Shown here piece by piece: positions 48,756 to 61,375 of a DNA stretch of 64,000 nucleotides. Position 1 is the first letter of the stretch; every line of letters starts with the position of its first letter. Source of the DNA: Selaginella tamariscina (Eukaryota; Streptophyta; Lycopodiopsida; Selaginellales; Selaginellaceae); assembly GCA_003024785.1 (NCBI GenBank), contig PUQB01000328.1, positions 186,001-250,000 of the forward strand. Reading direction: 5' to 3'. A model generated the notes under the pieces. It worked only from the letters and a program-made list of their open reading frames with translations. It was not told where the DNA came from and did no database searches. A program made the translations under genes and the position numbers.

Positions 48756-49735
48756 AGGATGGTCAATGAGTTTAGCCAGGTAGTTCAACATGCTCAAGCA
48801 CAAGACGCTGAGGTGTAGGAGCTCAGAGGACAGCTAGAGCCACCATTCTCATTTTAGGATGGAGTTTTGTACTACAATGGCTTGTGTGTATCTTCCTTGT
48901 ATGGACCATTTGATCAATCAGTTACTATATTTCCATCATGATCACCCGGAGGCTAGTCATTTTGGGGGGAGGAAAACGTATGAGTTGATCAAGAGAAGGT
49001 TCTATTGGAGGAATATGAAAGCTAATATCATAGAGTACTGCAGGACTTGTGACAAGTGTCAGCAAGTAAAGGTGCCCAGGGAAAAACCAAGTGGGCTATT
49101 AGTACCATTGCATATTCCAAACAGGCGATGGAGCAGTATCTCTATGGACTTTGTCACCCATTTGCCAAGGACATAGTGGCATTGGAATGAGTCCATATTA
49201 TGCTATGTTTGGACGGCATTCCAAGACATCTTTTGAGTTGGGTTTAGCAAGTAAGAAAGCTCAAGGCAACATGAATGAGGAAGCTAAAGATTTGAGTGTT
49301 AAGCTTAGAAACATTTAGAGTTTATGCAAGAAGAACTTACAAATAGCTCAGAGCCGAGCTATCAAGTTTGTTAATGAGCACAAAAGCTTCCAAGAGTTTC
49401 AGGTGGGAGATTATGTATATTCTCTGAGTGGTATTTGCCACACATGTAAGGCAGAACACTATTGTGGCCTTACGGAAGGGACACAATGATAAGTTGTCTC
49501 CCAGGTACTCAGTCCTTATGAGATTCTGAAGCGTATCGATAAGGTGACATATCGACTACGATTGCCAGAAGGAGTGAGGGTGCACCCAGTGTTTCATATT
49601 AGCCAATTAAGAGAGTACTCACAAGGAATGAGTCCCGGGTAGATTCTTTGTGGATGTACAAGGCTAATGATACAAGACCAGTTGAGTAAGTTATACTGCC
49701 CTTGAGGACAAGGACTTGCTAATGGGGGGAGGATT
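48756..49735 (+). mobile_element. Ty3/gypsy integrase relic
   Basis: The frame 48859-49176 gives an integrase H2C2 zinc-binding block: HHDHPEASHFGGRKTYELIK, RRFYWRNM, EYCRTCDKCQQVK, followed by PLHIPNRRWSSISMDFVTHL at the start of the catalytic core. The rest of the core is missing; sequence then picks up SPYYAMFGRHSK and a chromodomain-side region (49190-49700) with stops. A purine tract (GGGGGGAGGA, 49725-49734) and TGTTATGACCCG follow, a probable polypurine tract and LTR start. Confidence 0.82.
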
Positions 49736-49985
49736 GTTATGACCCGTATAACGAATTAAAGAATATTCCTCAGAAAGGTATAAGCTAGAATATTCCTAAA
49801 GAGCTATACCTAGATCTAAGAGAATTAAGGGCACCCTAATATTGGAAGCCTTTTTAGAGAGCAGAGACTAGAGACAGCTCGGGGGAGGTCGGGTGGTTTT
49901 GTGAGGGTCTTTAGTTTGTACATAGTGGTGCCTAACACCCATTCAAAAACATTGTACCTTGCTATGCATGTACCTTGCCATGCAT
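49736..49985 (+). repeat. Probable 3' LTR start of the 48.8-kb gypsy relic
   Basis: Begins TGTTATGACCCGTATAACG directly after the polypurine tract. The end and any partner LTR were not found. Contains an AGAATATTCC-like word. Confidence 0.5.
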
Positions 49986-50580
49986 AGCAGACATGATTTG
50001 TTTTCTATTGTTGTATATGCAGCTCAACACATGAAGAAAGATGTGATACGCATTCTTAATTATCTTATAGGCACTCCACTTAGCCATCAAGTTTTAATGG
50101 ATTAAGCATGGAGGATTTTTTCATGTATGTAGATGTTGACTTTTGCCAAATAGCAAGGAGATTTTAAGTCTAGAACCAAATGGTGCATAGTCATGTTTGG
50201 AGGAGCTTTTTCTTGGAAATGTAAAAAGCAAAGGATCATGGCTACATCGATTGTTGAGGCTAAATGCAATGCTATATATTTCATTACAAAAGAAGTAATA
50301 TGATTATACAGATGGCTTATTAATGCTCATTCTTTAGTAATCTTCAATGATAATATCTCATGTATAGAGATTGCAAAGAATCTTATGCAACATAATTTAT
50401 CTAAGCATATGAATATACATGATTGTTGATTAAAAGATCATATTGACAAGGGAAGCATTTAATATTAAAGTATATTCAAGGTAAGGATCATCTTATAGAT
50501 GTCTTAACTGAACATGTTCCAAAAAATGAGTTTGTGAAGCATTGGGACAAACTTGGCTTAGTATTGTGTCCAATCTAAGG
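49986..50580 (+). mobile_element. Ty1/copia RNase H C-terminal relic
   Basis: Frame-broken reading: RTKWCIVMFGGAFSWKCKKQ and IMATSIVEAKCNAIYFITKE match the end of a copia RNase H (the GAISWxSK and STTEAEYIA blocks), then NLSKHMNIH and GKDHLIDVLTEHVP, the usual C-terminal helices. Several stops interrupt it. The upstream Ty1 domains are absent. Confidence 0.7.
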
Positions 50581-52915
50581 TGAAGATAATGGGTATTGCA
50601 TATCAGAACATTTTAATCTATATAGTTTGCTCATTTTTTTGAGTGAGCCCCAATGCCGGAGTAGAGTTGTGCTCAAGGAGTGTTGGAGTAGCGTGGATCG
50701 AGCTGATGCGTGTGTGTGAATCAAGCCATGACTCATGGTGCACCACATACATATAGCTCATGAGGATGAGTGAGTGGCTATTCGTTCAATGCGAGTTTAA
50801 TATATTCTATTCTAACAAGTGCAATAATTGGATGACATGGTCACGTATAAATGTGGAATAGATTGCAAATAAATTGCAAAAACATGACAACCTAATGGTT
50901 TGACCATGCATACATGATTATAATAGAAAATGGTCATGTAGATGAGCAAATATGAAGAATGTTTTCATTATGGTTTTGTAATTTATCTCCATGTACTTCA
51001 ACAACTTGAGAATTCTTTAAAGTTTTAATAAAAACTTGTATCATTTGTTAGTAATTGTACCGAAGAAATGTTGTGATCATTGAGATATGTGCATACCCTT
51101 TGTCATCCATGTTAGGGTGTAATATATATCATCAATGAGATTTTTGTCACTACAATAATACTCAATTTGCCTTTGTAACACAAAATCCAAATTTGGCATA
51201 AGCATCAATATAAGTGAGAACATCATTTTATACATAATTCCTAAAGAGCTAGCTTTAGAAGATGGAATTGTATATGACAAGCAATAAATATTCTCAATAT
51301 TTGACTCTTGTCTTCTATTACCATCTAGCCTTGGCTATAGATCGGCCTGAGGGACATCTAGTTGGTTAAATACAATAAGATTTAGAACGTCCCTTGGCTA
51401 CAAATCAACCTAGGGAACATTGCTGATTAGATGCAATAGTATTTAGATCCTCCCTTGGCTACAAATCAACATGGGGACATCTAACTAGTTAGATGCAACA
51501 ATATTTAGATCCTTTCTTGATTGGGGAACATATGGCTAGTTAGACGTAAGCTTGAAATGATCACCCTTGTTAGCACCTCTGTCATAGTTTTTACTTAGTG
51601 CCATGAAGGTGGCCTACCAGATGCCAATCATGGAATCTCTCTTTGAAAACCCCCACATTATCTGGTAAAGTATGCGTGTTAGGAACCCGTCACTTAAGAA
51701 CTCATACCCCCCAATTGGCCAAGTCCACAGTCAAGGCTCACCTCGTGAGTTAAGATGTGTGGGCTAGCCGAGTTACAAGTATCATTCCTAGCTTGGCGTC
51801 GATGAGGCAGCCAAAGTAAGGCCTCATCCACTAGTCTTGCGAAACATGAACTCGGGCTTCCAAGCTTGGGAGCGGGTTGATAGTCCCAAGAATTAACTAA
51901 CTTCTTGGACGTGATGTACCTAGTCACAAGGGCGAAATCCTGCCAATGATAAGGGTAGGTTAACTTGAAGTTGGGACGTACCCATGTTGTGTGGAAGTTA
52001 GGGCGGCACAACGAAGAGTTATGCTTTGACAACATAAGCTTAACTTGCATTGGTAGGAGAATAACAAACTCTCTTTTGAATCTGGGAACTCTCACTACAT
52101 ATACCCTACCTTATTTATGTGACAGACCCCCCTCCCCCCGTTTTCCTAATTGAGTAAGTGGGTTGGCTTGGAATGCCAGCCCTTAAAGAAATGAGATGAC
52201 CTAAACCTACTAACCCTAAATAGCATGGGGTTAGGGCAACCCTGGGGTTTGACAAGCTATACTTTTTGAAGGAAACCTAACTAGAACATCAAACCAGGGG
52301 AGAGTTTTATAAATAGAAGTGCTAGCTTCGCCTAGAATTTCTTGCAAATACCTAATGACACCCAACTGGACTATCACTAAATACTCAAGTGCACTATGTG
52401 GGCCTGTTTCTTTTACACCTAGGTTTGTCAACACAACTTGGCAAGTAACAATAGTCAACCTTCAAAGTAAAGGGTCGAGTCATAATAAAAACTATAACAC
52501 ACTCCCTGCCTTTAAAAATGTCAACATCCTCGTTGACATTTAACTTCAAAACTACATTAAGTTAGAAAAAATTAATTAAAAAGCTAATGCTAATCATTCT
52601 ATGCGGAGTCAACAAAAAACTCACATAATTTTCATTTACCCCCTTGTATTATGCAAAGCTAAGTACTGTAGAACCGTTGTTCATTAAGCGGCAAGTTTAG
52701 CTGCTGAAGGTACCACTTTTGATATGAAGAATTTATATCGAAGGTCTCTAGTTAATACGCCTCAAATTCCTTCACCAACTCCATTGCGTTTTGCAAATTC
52801 TCCAATGGTTCCCATGTCGATTCACACGCCCGATTGATGAGATACTTGAACTTACATTTATGCGGCCATAAACCTTCCTTTTGCTCAATATGGATTGACT
52901 TCATATTTCTTCTCT
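50581..52915. other. Spacer with no recognised gene
   Basis: Open frames are short. One low-level repeat is visible near 51330-51540, where CTTGGCTA..ATCAACCT.GG.ACAT and TTAGATGCAA recur about four times. Other parts look like decayed retroelement sequence. Confidence 0.5.
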
Positions 52916-52919
52916 TCAC

Positions 52920-54120
52920 CAACTAATTCAGGGGCCATATATAAGTTATTGTATCTTTGTGGATGTTTCTATCCTTGTGGAATGGTTCAAGCAAATTGAC
53001 ATGAAACACATTGTCTAACGTTCCCAACTTCGAAGGAAGATCTAACTCATAAGCCACCTTTCCTACTTGTTTTACCACCTTATACGGACCTATGTAATGC
53101 GATAGAAACTTTCTTGAAAGAGTTGTTGGAACCTTTAGGTTTCTGATACTCAACAACACTATATCTCCAACTTGATATTCTACATCCTATTGATGCTTAT
53201 TGTACTACTGATTATACCATTCTTGTGCTACAATCATCGCTTGATGAGCAACTTTCATGTATGATACAATTGTCCAGTGAACTCTGTTATAAAGGAAATT
53301 CGATTGAACATCATCTTTCAATAACACCATGCTTTGAGGAATACCACCCTTATTCCCAGTTAACACCTCCATCGGGTTACACCCAATCATAGTGTGTGTC
53401 GAGTTATTATAACATATCTTAACCATATTCAAGTGTTCAGCCCAATTAAGTTGATCACCTTGAATATAGCACTTGAGATAGTCCTTGACTTGTCGGTTCA
53501 CCCTTTTGACCATCTGTTTGCGAATGGTAAGCCATACTGAACCTCAGTATTGTATCAAATTGTTTAAACAACGTTCCCCAAAACTTCTCTATAAACTAAG
53601 GATCCTTATATGATATCATAGTTTTTGGTAGTCTGTGCACTTTTACGACCTCATGAAAGAACAACTTTGCTACTTGTTTTACATTCATTATCTCTACAGT
53701 TGGAATGAAATGAGTAACCTTTGAAAACCGATTGACCACCACCATGAGGAAAATGAAACCACAAGATTTTGGCAATCTTGTGATAAAGTCCAAAATAACA
53801 CTTTGAAACAACCACTCTGAAATCGGTATTCACTGAAACTTCTCAGCTCATTTTTAAGATCTACTCTTTACTTGTTGATATGTGGGACATGTCTTAACGT
53901 ACTTAACAATGTCGTTTATCATTCCCAGCCAATAAAACCTCTGTTTCAGTAGATAATGTCTTATGTCTTCCACTATGTCTTGCCAAAGGAACATCATGGT
54001 GTTCTCTTAACAATTTTTGCCTCCATGTTCCTTTTGGAACATAAAGTCTCTTCTCTTTATAATAGAGAAGTCTATTTCGCATTGCAAAATGTGGCCGCTT
54101 GAGTGTTTCCATTTGACTTC
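52920..54120 (-). mobile_element. Reverse-strand Ty3/gypsy integrase and chromodomain-side relic
   Basis: Reading from high to low on the minus strand: RLYVPKGTWRQKLLREHHDV (54000s, zinc-binding region), FQSVILDFITRLPKSCG and MVVVNRFSKVTHFIP (integrase core), RVNRQVKDYLKCYIQGDQLN and NSTHTMIGCNPMEVLTG (core C-terminus), then FLSHYIGPYKVVKQVGKVAY and HVNLLEPFHKD (domain before the chromodomain). Stops and indels break it up throughout. No LTR was identified. Confidence 0.82.
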
Positions 54121-57000
54121 CTATTTCTACTAAAATATCACAACTTCTTCATAATTGATGAATTTGTTTCCTCTTTTCTACTAGGTTCAAGGCCTCCTTA
54201 GCAAACTTGTCTTGAAGGATATGCCATCACAAATTCATCCACTAAAGTTGACACTGGTGTTGACATCCTTGGTCATCGTCTAGCCCAATCCACTTGCAGA
54301 TCTCCAGTTGCAATCCCTTATGGTACCACATCTTCTTAGTTAGGTCAACGAGGGCATCCCTTAGTTGGGCAATGTACCCCAACATGCGAATCATTTCAAT
54401 CTAGTTAGTTTAAGGATTACCTCTTCTTCACTCTTTTCCTCTTGGAAGGTATCTAGAAACGCCCTTTGTGCGGTTTCCTAAAGAGCTCCTTCATTTGCCT
54501 TGTGAATCGCATCCACCAATGTTTAACAAGTTACTCGTGCTAAGAAGGTGGAGTGGCGAGAAGCTGAGAGACGCCAAGAGAGGAAGGTGCAAGACAACTT
54601 AGATGCTAAGGGAGTGAACAAGACCACCATAGACGAGGAGAACCTCTTGGACACCCAAAAGCCTGCCAAAAAGGAGCGGCAGTCGAGAGCCAGAGAGCAC
54701 ATGCAATCACAACAAAGGGAGGCCCACAAGGCAACAACATGGAAGGAGGACCTAACTACCACCCTCACCTAGCTAGGATACACCGTGCGTGGGGACAATT
54801 ATTGCAAGGTGTGTAATGGTTGGCCCATGGGTAAGTTGAACCCCCCTTTTGCTTGCATGTCGAGGATGACCACGTTTGTCAAGTTCTTGATACTTTGAAT
54901 CATCAGAGGTCGCACTCTTGGGAGTGCCAACCATATCGACAGAGGTATGACAATAGAAATAGATGGCTAGAATGCCAAGAGATGATCTGCACGCTGTGCA
55001 GCGGCACCACTTGCTATATCGATGCTCATGGAAGGCCACAAGGGTAGCCGAAGAACCAACTCCGGCCTCGGCAAGAGCAACCCCCACACCACAAGCCAAC
55101 CATGTAGAAATGTCACCACCAAAGCTATAATGCGAGGCAATCATGAGATCACAAGCCCAACAGACAGGATCATTGGTCAACCTCGAGGAGGAAGATGACA
55201 GGGAATCTAGTGAGGGGAAGTGGTGGCCGAACCCATGAAACCAGGACAATGGCTTGGAGACATGCCAAAGTGGAGGCTGTTGCGAGCAAGTGAGACTCTT
55301 GCAAGTGGTTGTTGCCCCTCCCTATGGGGGCCTTTTACATGAAGCTTTTCCTCCTCTCTTTTTGGGCATCCATGACCAGTTTGCCTCACCCTTCTCGATG
55401 ACAGTGGCCTTGGGTTTAATGCACCACGCCCTTTGCTTCCTCGGGCATGTGGAATTGTTGGTTCTCGTCCTTCATCACTCCACTCATTGTCATCATTGCT
55501 TCAAATTTCCTGCCTCTAGTGCAAGCTTCCCATCCCTTGGGGTTCTTTTGCACAAGGTCTCCTCCCTTAGGGGTACTCCTCTAATGTGGGTTAATCGTGT
55601 TGTGTGCCGGCTCATTGTAATCATCACTCTCTCCTACATCGAGAGCAGGTGGTGAACTTTCTTTGTCCAACCATTCGTCCCATTCTCCTTTGTAGGTCGT
55701 ATCGAGGTGGTTTCTCCATTTGGATGTTACTCATTCCCATGCATTTCTACACCTGGAATCTCATTAGGATGTGTTAGGGGTTCTTCATACCTTTCTTCAT
55801 CATTGAGATTGGCTTTGAGGCCATCATCACTCTTTTGCATGGTCGTTTGAGGTGTCCTCCTCTCCCCGCGAGGTTGTGTGGTTGCATGGACCTATGGCAT
55901 TCGCATTGTAGTCTCGAGTTGGTGAGGCAAGAGCTAATTGTAGCATCCATGGTGCTCTCTTGTTCTCCCATGCTGCACGTCCCATTCTCCTGACCAATTG
56001 ATATTCAATTGATGTTCAATTATTTGAATGAGTTAGCTCTTGCTCTCCAATCTCTTCTTCATGTAGCAACTCAACTTGCTACGGTGAACTCCATCCGTGC
56101 ATGACAACAATCCCTTCGTGATCATCACAAATGGTCGTCAGGACTCTGCATGCTAGATATGAGGTGAATGTAGGTTGTTTTAGTGGTCTTTAGAACGTTG
56201 TTGCCAACATTCAATTCTGAGATTCTGAGCCAAGGTTTGATTGTTTTCCTAAAAGGTGTCGGAGTATGTAGTGATGGCCTTTACTAGGACGGGCATGTAA
56301 AGGTCTACAGTTCTACTAGAAAGCAAGAGTGCCAACTGGGTTAGAGAGAGAGAGAGAGAAGGGCTTCTACCGTTTGGCCAACAACAAGAGTATAAAAGAA
56401 AAGAATGACTATTGCATAACAGAATTACAAAATGGCCCTCCCCTTAGTGGCTGACTACCCAAGGCAGAATGCCTTGGACTGGTAGTAATCTAGCCTATCT
56501 ATTGGTAAGACAATTATGTGTGTAGAGAAGAGGAAGAATAAGAGGAACCCTGCCCACTAATTGCCTACCTGCTTATATAGTGGTTCAGGTGGTACTCGTC
56601 TGTAACCTAGGTAGCATCTTCCCTTTGGGTGCCTTTGTCATGATTAAGTGCAGTCAACTGTCTTAATGCATGATGTCCTTTATGTCTGGGGTGGTTGGTT
56701 CAAGATAATTAGATTTAACCTGTTATCAATGTTGTTTGACACCTGCCCCAATCTATCAACATCGCTTGACAACCATCACTATATATTCATTCCGCATGTC
56801 TAAGATTGCTAGAGGAAAGTCACCCACCCAAGGTCCCATGCTTTTGTTTGGGACTGCCGCTCGTCCACGTTGTCCATCCACTTTGGTATAGACATAGAGT
56901 AGAGATACATATATAGATAGATGGCTTTTAATATGTACACATAATGTTATGATACATATACACATGTAAACAAAAACATAGAAAATGCATGTATGTCCCA
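54121..57000. other. Low-identity region, possible gag-like relic near 54548-55050
   Basis: A plus-strand frame (54548-54772) is Glu/Lys/Arg-rich (WREAERRQERKVQDN) and could be the coiled part of an old Gag or plain low-complexity sequence. Downstream, short frames follow one another (CHVEDDHVCQVLDTLNH), with Cys/His pairs but no named motif. I cannot assign function. There is a GA run near 56345-56360. Confidence 0.35.
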
Positions 57001-58617
57001 ATATACACAATCATACATATAAAGTGTATACAATATACATTATATATATAAGTACTTGAGGCGTATGTATGGTAGATGAACCTACAAAGACATCAAGATG
57101 TAATTCTAATTTTATTTTTTTAATTATTTTGCTCCTAGATTCTCCACGACTAGAACATATTGACTTAAGAGAAATTATTTTAAAAACATGTTAGTTGTTC
57201 TTCAAACTAACCAATTTATAAAACCACATAAAAAGCTATATAATAAGACCAACAAAAAAAACTAAGTGGTCGTTCTTGAGACACCACTTCTATAAATCAC
57301 ATCTAAAAGAACATGTAATTGTTAAGAGCTAAAAATCTCTCATACACAAATCATAAGTAATATAGTCAATGTCAGTCAACACAAAATTTTTAAAAATACA
57401 CACAACAACAAAAGGGTAATGATGGCTAAGCTCAAAGAATGCTAAACTCACTCAAAAAACACAAGCCTCTACTATGGATTTCAACATCATATTGAGAAAC
57501 AATTATAAACAAAGTACTGCTCATAAAAAATATAGGTAATCATTTGTATTACTAATATAAAATAAAAATACAATAATGAACACATGATCCCCTCTTTCTA
57601 CTTCGTCATCTGTGTTTATATGTCCCATTTTCTATTATTGTAACCCTTATGTTCATTCTTGTTCGTTATCATAACTATTTGTTACTCTTATCCATAGAAC
57701 AATTACCTCTTCTTGATTTGCTCCTTGTTATACTCGTAATATGGTTATGACCTTGCAGTAGAACCTATTTAATTGAACATGTGTAAATTAAAACCCTCTC
57801 TAAATTAAACAAAAATCATGGTCCCAACTTGGGCTCTATACTTAAATTGAAAACCTTTTTAAATTAAAAAATTAAACATGGTGCCTCGATTTTTTAAACT
57901 GAATTTTCCTATATATGGCAGATGGAAATAGATAAACTAACCTACTCTGACCCAAAAAGAAAGTACTAGACATGAGGAAAGAAGTCAGAGATGGACTTCT
58001 ACTTCAGCTGACGTGTCTTGATCAAGCCAGCCTTGTCCTTCATATTGTGGAGGGCTGTGATGAAGTCTAGGCTTTGTTCATATTGCTGTAGCCAGAAAGT
58101 CTCTAGTGACTTGAGCATCTTGAGTGCCTTAGAAGGAGTGACCTTAATTGGTTCCAATAATGTCATTGTCGTCTACACCCTCGGCATCATTTGTAGTAGG
58201 TTCATAAGCCTGTAGGCAGTCTTCGACAAAAATGAATACGTGGTGATGACATATATAGTATATGTGTACATTACATACAATATTAAAGCACCAATGCCAT
58301 TAAACTTAAGTACAAAAAAATTACTATTGTATGCTATTGTATTTTGCTCTCCCTTATTTAAAACCCTAAATTAAACACTGCCCCCAATTTCAAATATTTA
58401 ATTTAGATAGGTTTTATTGTATATTGTTTATATATATTTCTCATAATGTTTATAAAATACTTTTAATTAATAATGAAAAAAAATTATCCAACATCTCCCA
58501 AACTTGAAATGAGCATCATCTTTGATGCTATCATTGCTCCATATTATTGGGCCTTTAACTTCTACATTGAGTATGCTAACCAGTTTAATATAGATCTTCA
58601 ATTAGTATACTTACTGT
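57001..58617. other. AT-rich spacer
   Basis: No gene, RNA or repeat recognised. Confidence 0.5.
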
Positions 58618-59150
58618 TAAGTCATGATCCAAGAGCAAGGAGGCTTAACTCAAGAGCAGGACAAGAACTAGGAACAAGATGAGAATAAGAGGAGGTAAGG
58701 AATAAGACAAAAATAGACAAGAATAATCATAGAATAACTGGTTTTAATAGTAATTGATTGTAAACAATTAGGTCGGATGTCATAGTTCTAGCCTGGTAGG
58801 TTGACTACCTAGGTAAAGATTGTGGGATATGTGGGATATGTGGGCAAAAAGACCCAAGCAGACCTGGGTCATCACGACTAGGGGCCCTCTCATAAACACC
58901 AATTGGCCATTTGCCTAGTTGGCATAAGGGAGAGGGAAAGTTGTGACATCGGAGCTTTTATGGTCACAACTCCAAGAGCTAATTTAGGCATGAGTTAAAA
59001 ATATACTCCAAGAGCTAATCTAGTTATGAATTAAAAATATGTCCCTTATCCTATAGGATATCTTGTATCCCGTATTCTATATCATGTATCTTGTATCGGG
59101 TCATGACAACAGGCATATCCTATATCCTGTATCTATATCGGGTCGTGACA
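58618..59150 (-). repeat. LTR-like sequence of the 59-kb gypsy relic
   Basis: Read on the minus strand it begins TGTCACGACCCGATATAG at about 59150, right after a purine tract (AGGGAGGAGGTGC). Much of it recurs at about 59785-60250 (AGTCATGATCCAAGAGCAAG, ACTCCAxGAGCTAA, GGATGCAxGTTCCCAAGTG), suggesting a second, rearranged copy. A fixed end was not found. Confidence 0.6.
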
Positions 59151-59164
59151 GCACCTCCTCCCTA

Positions 59165-59720
59165 AGGACGAGTTTCACGAGTCTTGTGACCTGGTTTAAC
59201 AGAATAACGTCGATGAAAGACAGTAACTTTGGAAGAAGCATGGAGTAAATTAGATGCATGAAGTAAATTGGATGCATGTTCCCAAGTGCGATCGGTAGGC
59301 AAATAACCTTTCTAATCCACCAAGTATTGAAGTTGGCGGCGATAAAGACGAGAATCAAGGATGTCTGCAATTTTGTACTCAGGTTCATTGTTAATGACCA
59401 CAGGAGAGGGAGGAGAAGAAGCACGACTAGGAAGAGAAGAAGGATGATATGGTTTCAACAAAAAGGTGTGAAACACAGGATGAAGTTTCACAGTAGATGG
59501 TAGCTCTAGTCGAAAAGCTACAGGATTGACCTTAGCCGCAATCCTATAAGGGCCCAATAGTTGAAAATCCAACTTAGAAGAAGGCATGTTGGTGAGAATA
59601 TGCCGATGAGGAAGCCACACGAGATCATTAATCTTGTATGCAGGTGTCGGCTGATGATGAGCATCAACATGATGCTTGTACCATTCATGTGCCTGCTGAA
59701 GATGAACTCGAGATCATCTT
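59165..59720 (-). mobile_element. Ty3/gypsy chromodomain-end relic on minus strand
   Basis: Minus-strand text: FQLLGPYRIAAKVNPVAFRL, ELPSTVKLHPVFHTFLLKPY, then a chromodomain-like YKIADILDSRLYRRQLQYLV and, in a changed frame, DRTWEHASNLLHAS. This is the C-terminal end of a chromovirus polyprotein. The purine tract and LTR start follow at 59151-59165. Stops interrupt the frame. Confidence 0.75.
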
Positions 59721-59789
59721 GTACTTAACGAAGATGCTGGAGACGATCCTGTACTGCTAGAGTAGAAGAAGGAGAAGCATGTGTCAAGT

Positions 59790-60060
59790 CATGATCCAAG
59801 AGCAAGAAGGCTTGACTCAGGAGTAGGACAAGGACTAGGAATAAGACAGGAGCAGGACAGGAACCAAGAACAAGATAAGAGAAGGACAGGAACCAGGAGC
59901 AAGACAGGAGCAGGACAGGATCCAGGAGCAAAATAGATCCAGGAGTAAGACAGGAGCAGGACAGGATCCAGGAGCAAGACAGGAGCAGGATAGGATCCAG
60001 GAGCAGGACAGGAACTAGAAACAAGACAAGGAAAGAACAGAAAGTAAGGAGCAAGACAAG
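59790..60060 (+). repeat. Minisatellite, AGGAGCAAGACAGGAGCAGG units
   Basis: About ten diverged copies of a unit of 10-20 bp (GACAGGAxCCAGGAGCAAGA) from the LTR-like region. A similar short stretch at 58640-58690 has only two or three copies, so it grew here. Confidence 0.85.
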
Positions 60061-60289
60061 ATTAATTATAGAAAGACTGGTGTTGATAGTAACTGATTGT
60101 ACAACAATTAGGTTAGATCTTTTATGCTCACAACTCCACGAGCTAAAAATGGTGACCCTTATTCTGTAGGTATATCCTGTATCTGGAATCCTGCATCTTG
60201 TATCAGGTCGTCCTCCCTAATGATGAGTTCCATGAGCATGGAGTAAGTTGGATGCAAGTTCCCAAGTGTAAGGATCATGGGTCATTTTT

Positions 60290-60365
60290 TGACTTTCATA
60301 GGACTTGAACCCGAGACCTTTTGGCTAACACACACATGTGTTAACCAACTTGGATGCTGAACTAC
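60290..60365 (-). other. tRNA-like stretch inside the LTR candidate
   Basis: On the minus strand: AGTTGGTTAACACATG, then TTAGCCAAAAGGTC and CGGGTTCAAGTCC. The last is close to a Pol III B box (GGTTCRANNCC) and the first to an A box, as in tRNA-derived sequence. The 5' and 3' acceptor arms do not pair clearly, so a working tRNA gene is unlikely. Confidence 0.35.
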
Positions 60366-60394
60366 ACCATCAACAGCAAGGCGTATATTCATAC

Positions 60395-60472
60395 GCATGT
60401 TCCAGACCAGTGTGGACCACACATTCCAGACCAGTTGTGGATCACACATTCCAGACCAGTTGTGGACCATAC
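60395..60472 (+). repeat. Three tandem 27-bp repeats upstream of the TATA box
   Basis: ATTCCAGACCAGTTGTGGA plus CACAC/CATAC spacers, three copies with small changes. Confidence 0.85.
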
Positions 60473-60811
60473 AATCCTCAGGACCTCAGATATATAAAAG
60501 GGTTCCAGTTCCAGGTTTCTCAGAATCATTCAACACCAGTCTTCGGCCTTGTGTTTCATTTTGTATTCATTTCTTTCTTGAATACAATCTCCTCCTTTCA
60601 AGGTTCCACCCTTGTTCTAAAGGTTTGCCCTTTGCACAAGGTCGTGACAGTTTGAATGATTCTGAGGTAGTGACAAGCTTCTGTTTCCGCTTGTCATCGA
60701 TCCCATTTTCTTTCTTTCTCTCTTTTTCAATTTTCTTTTCGATTTTTTTCTTTTCTTTTTCTTTTTGATTTTCTTCTCTTTTTTTTTTTGATTTTTCTTC
60801 TTCGACTCATC

Positions 60812-61375
60812 ATGTCCGAGCATGCTCTTCATGAGCAAGTTGCTGCCCTCCAGCAGCAGCTCAAACAACTACACCTGGAGAATGATCAGCTCCGACAGCG
60901 TGCGAATTCTCCAGAGCCGAAGATCAGCATGCCCGAAAAGTTCGATGGTACCCGATCGAAGTTCCGAGGTTTTCTCAATCAAGTTCGTCTGCGGATCGTG
61001 ATGCAGCCGAGGCGCTACAGCACAGAACCCATTAAGGTTGGATTGATCGGGTCGCTGCTTTCTGGTTCTGCTCTTTCATGGTTCTCAGCCTTGCTGGAGA
61101 ACAATGATCCGATCCTTGGGAATTTTGACGAGTTTGTGGAACGGTTCACGGCGATGTTCAGTGACGTGGATCGTGAGAGTGCTGCCATCACCAAACTCCG
61201 TCAGCTTCACCAAGGGGGTATGTCGGTAGCAGAGTACGCATCGAAGTTTCAACTTCTTGCTTGTGATGTCACATGGGGAGATCGTGCTCTCAAGGAGGTT
61301 TTCCGGTCGGGGTTGCAGGACGAGGTCAAAGACATGTTGCTGAATTTTGCGTTCCGGAAACCCTCACCAGCATGA
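60812..61375 (+). CDS. Ty3/gypsy Gag, N-terminal and capsid part
   Basis: ATG at 60812 (MSEHALHEQVAALQQQLKQL), 187 residues in this frame. The N-terminus is a Gln/Leu-rich coiled coil. Then PEKFDGTRSKFRGFLNQVRL, SLLSGSALSWFSALLE and FDEFVERFTAMFSD, the retrotrans_gag capsid core, followed by MSVAEYASKFQLLACDVTWG. The frame is lost near 61340: the next piece, ETLTSMIELAIRCDN and the zinc knuckle, is in a different frame that runs to 61716. Gag would form particles holding the element RNA. Confidence 0.88.
   Translation: MSEHALHEQVAALQQQLKQLHLENDQLRQRANSPEPKISMPEKFDGTRSKFRGFLNQVRLRIVMQPRRYSTEPIKVGLIGSLLSGSALSWFSALLENNDPILGNFDEFVERFTAMFSDVDRESAAITKLRQLHQGGMSVAEYASKFQLLACDVTWGDRALKEVFRSGLQDEVKDMLLNFAFRKPSPA

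Larger units (their letters stand above)
60267..60649 (+). repeat. Candidate 5' LTR of the 60.8-kb gypsy element
   Basis: Starts TGTAAGGATCATGGGTC and ends GGTCGTGACA, so it has TGT...ACA ends, about 383 bp. It has a TATA box (TATATAAAAG, 60491) and three tandem copies of about 27 bp containing TTCCAGACCAGTxGTGGA (60395-60470) in what would be U3. The partner LTR lies beyond the window, so the borders rest on this reading alone. No standard tRNA primer-binding site follows. Confidence 0.45.

Noticed and set aside
51694-52095. 133-codon minus-strand frame
   Set aside because: No recognisable motif and unconvincing composition; likely chance or decayed retroelement.
54548-54772. Charged plus-strand frame as a host protein
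   Set aside because: Low-complexity E/K/R/Q sequence, no domain, no splice support, lying among retroelement relics.
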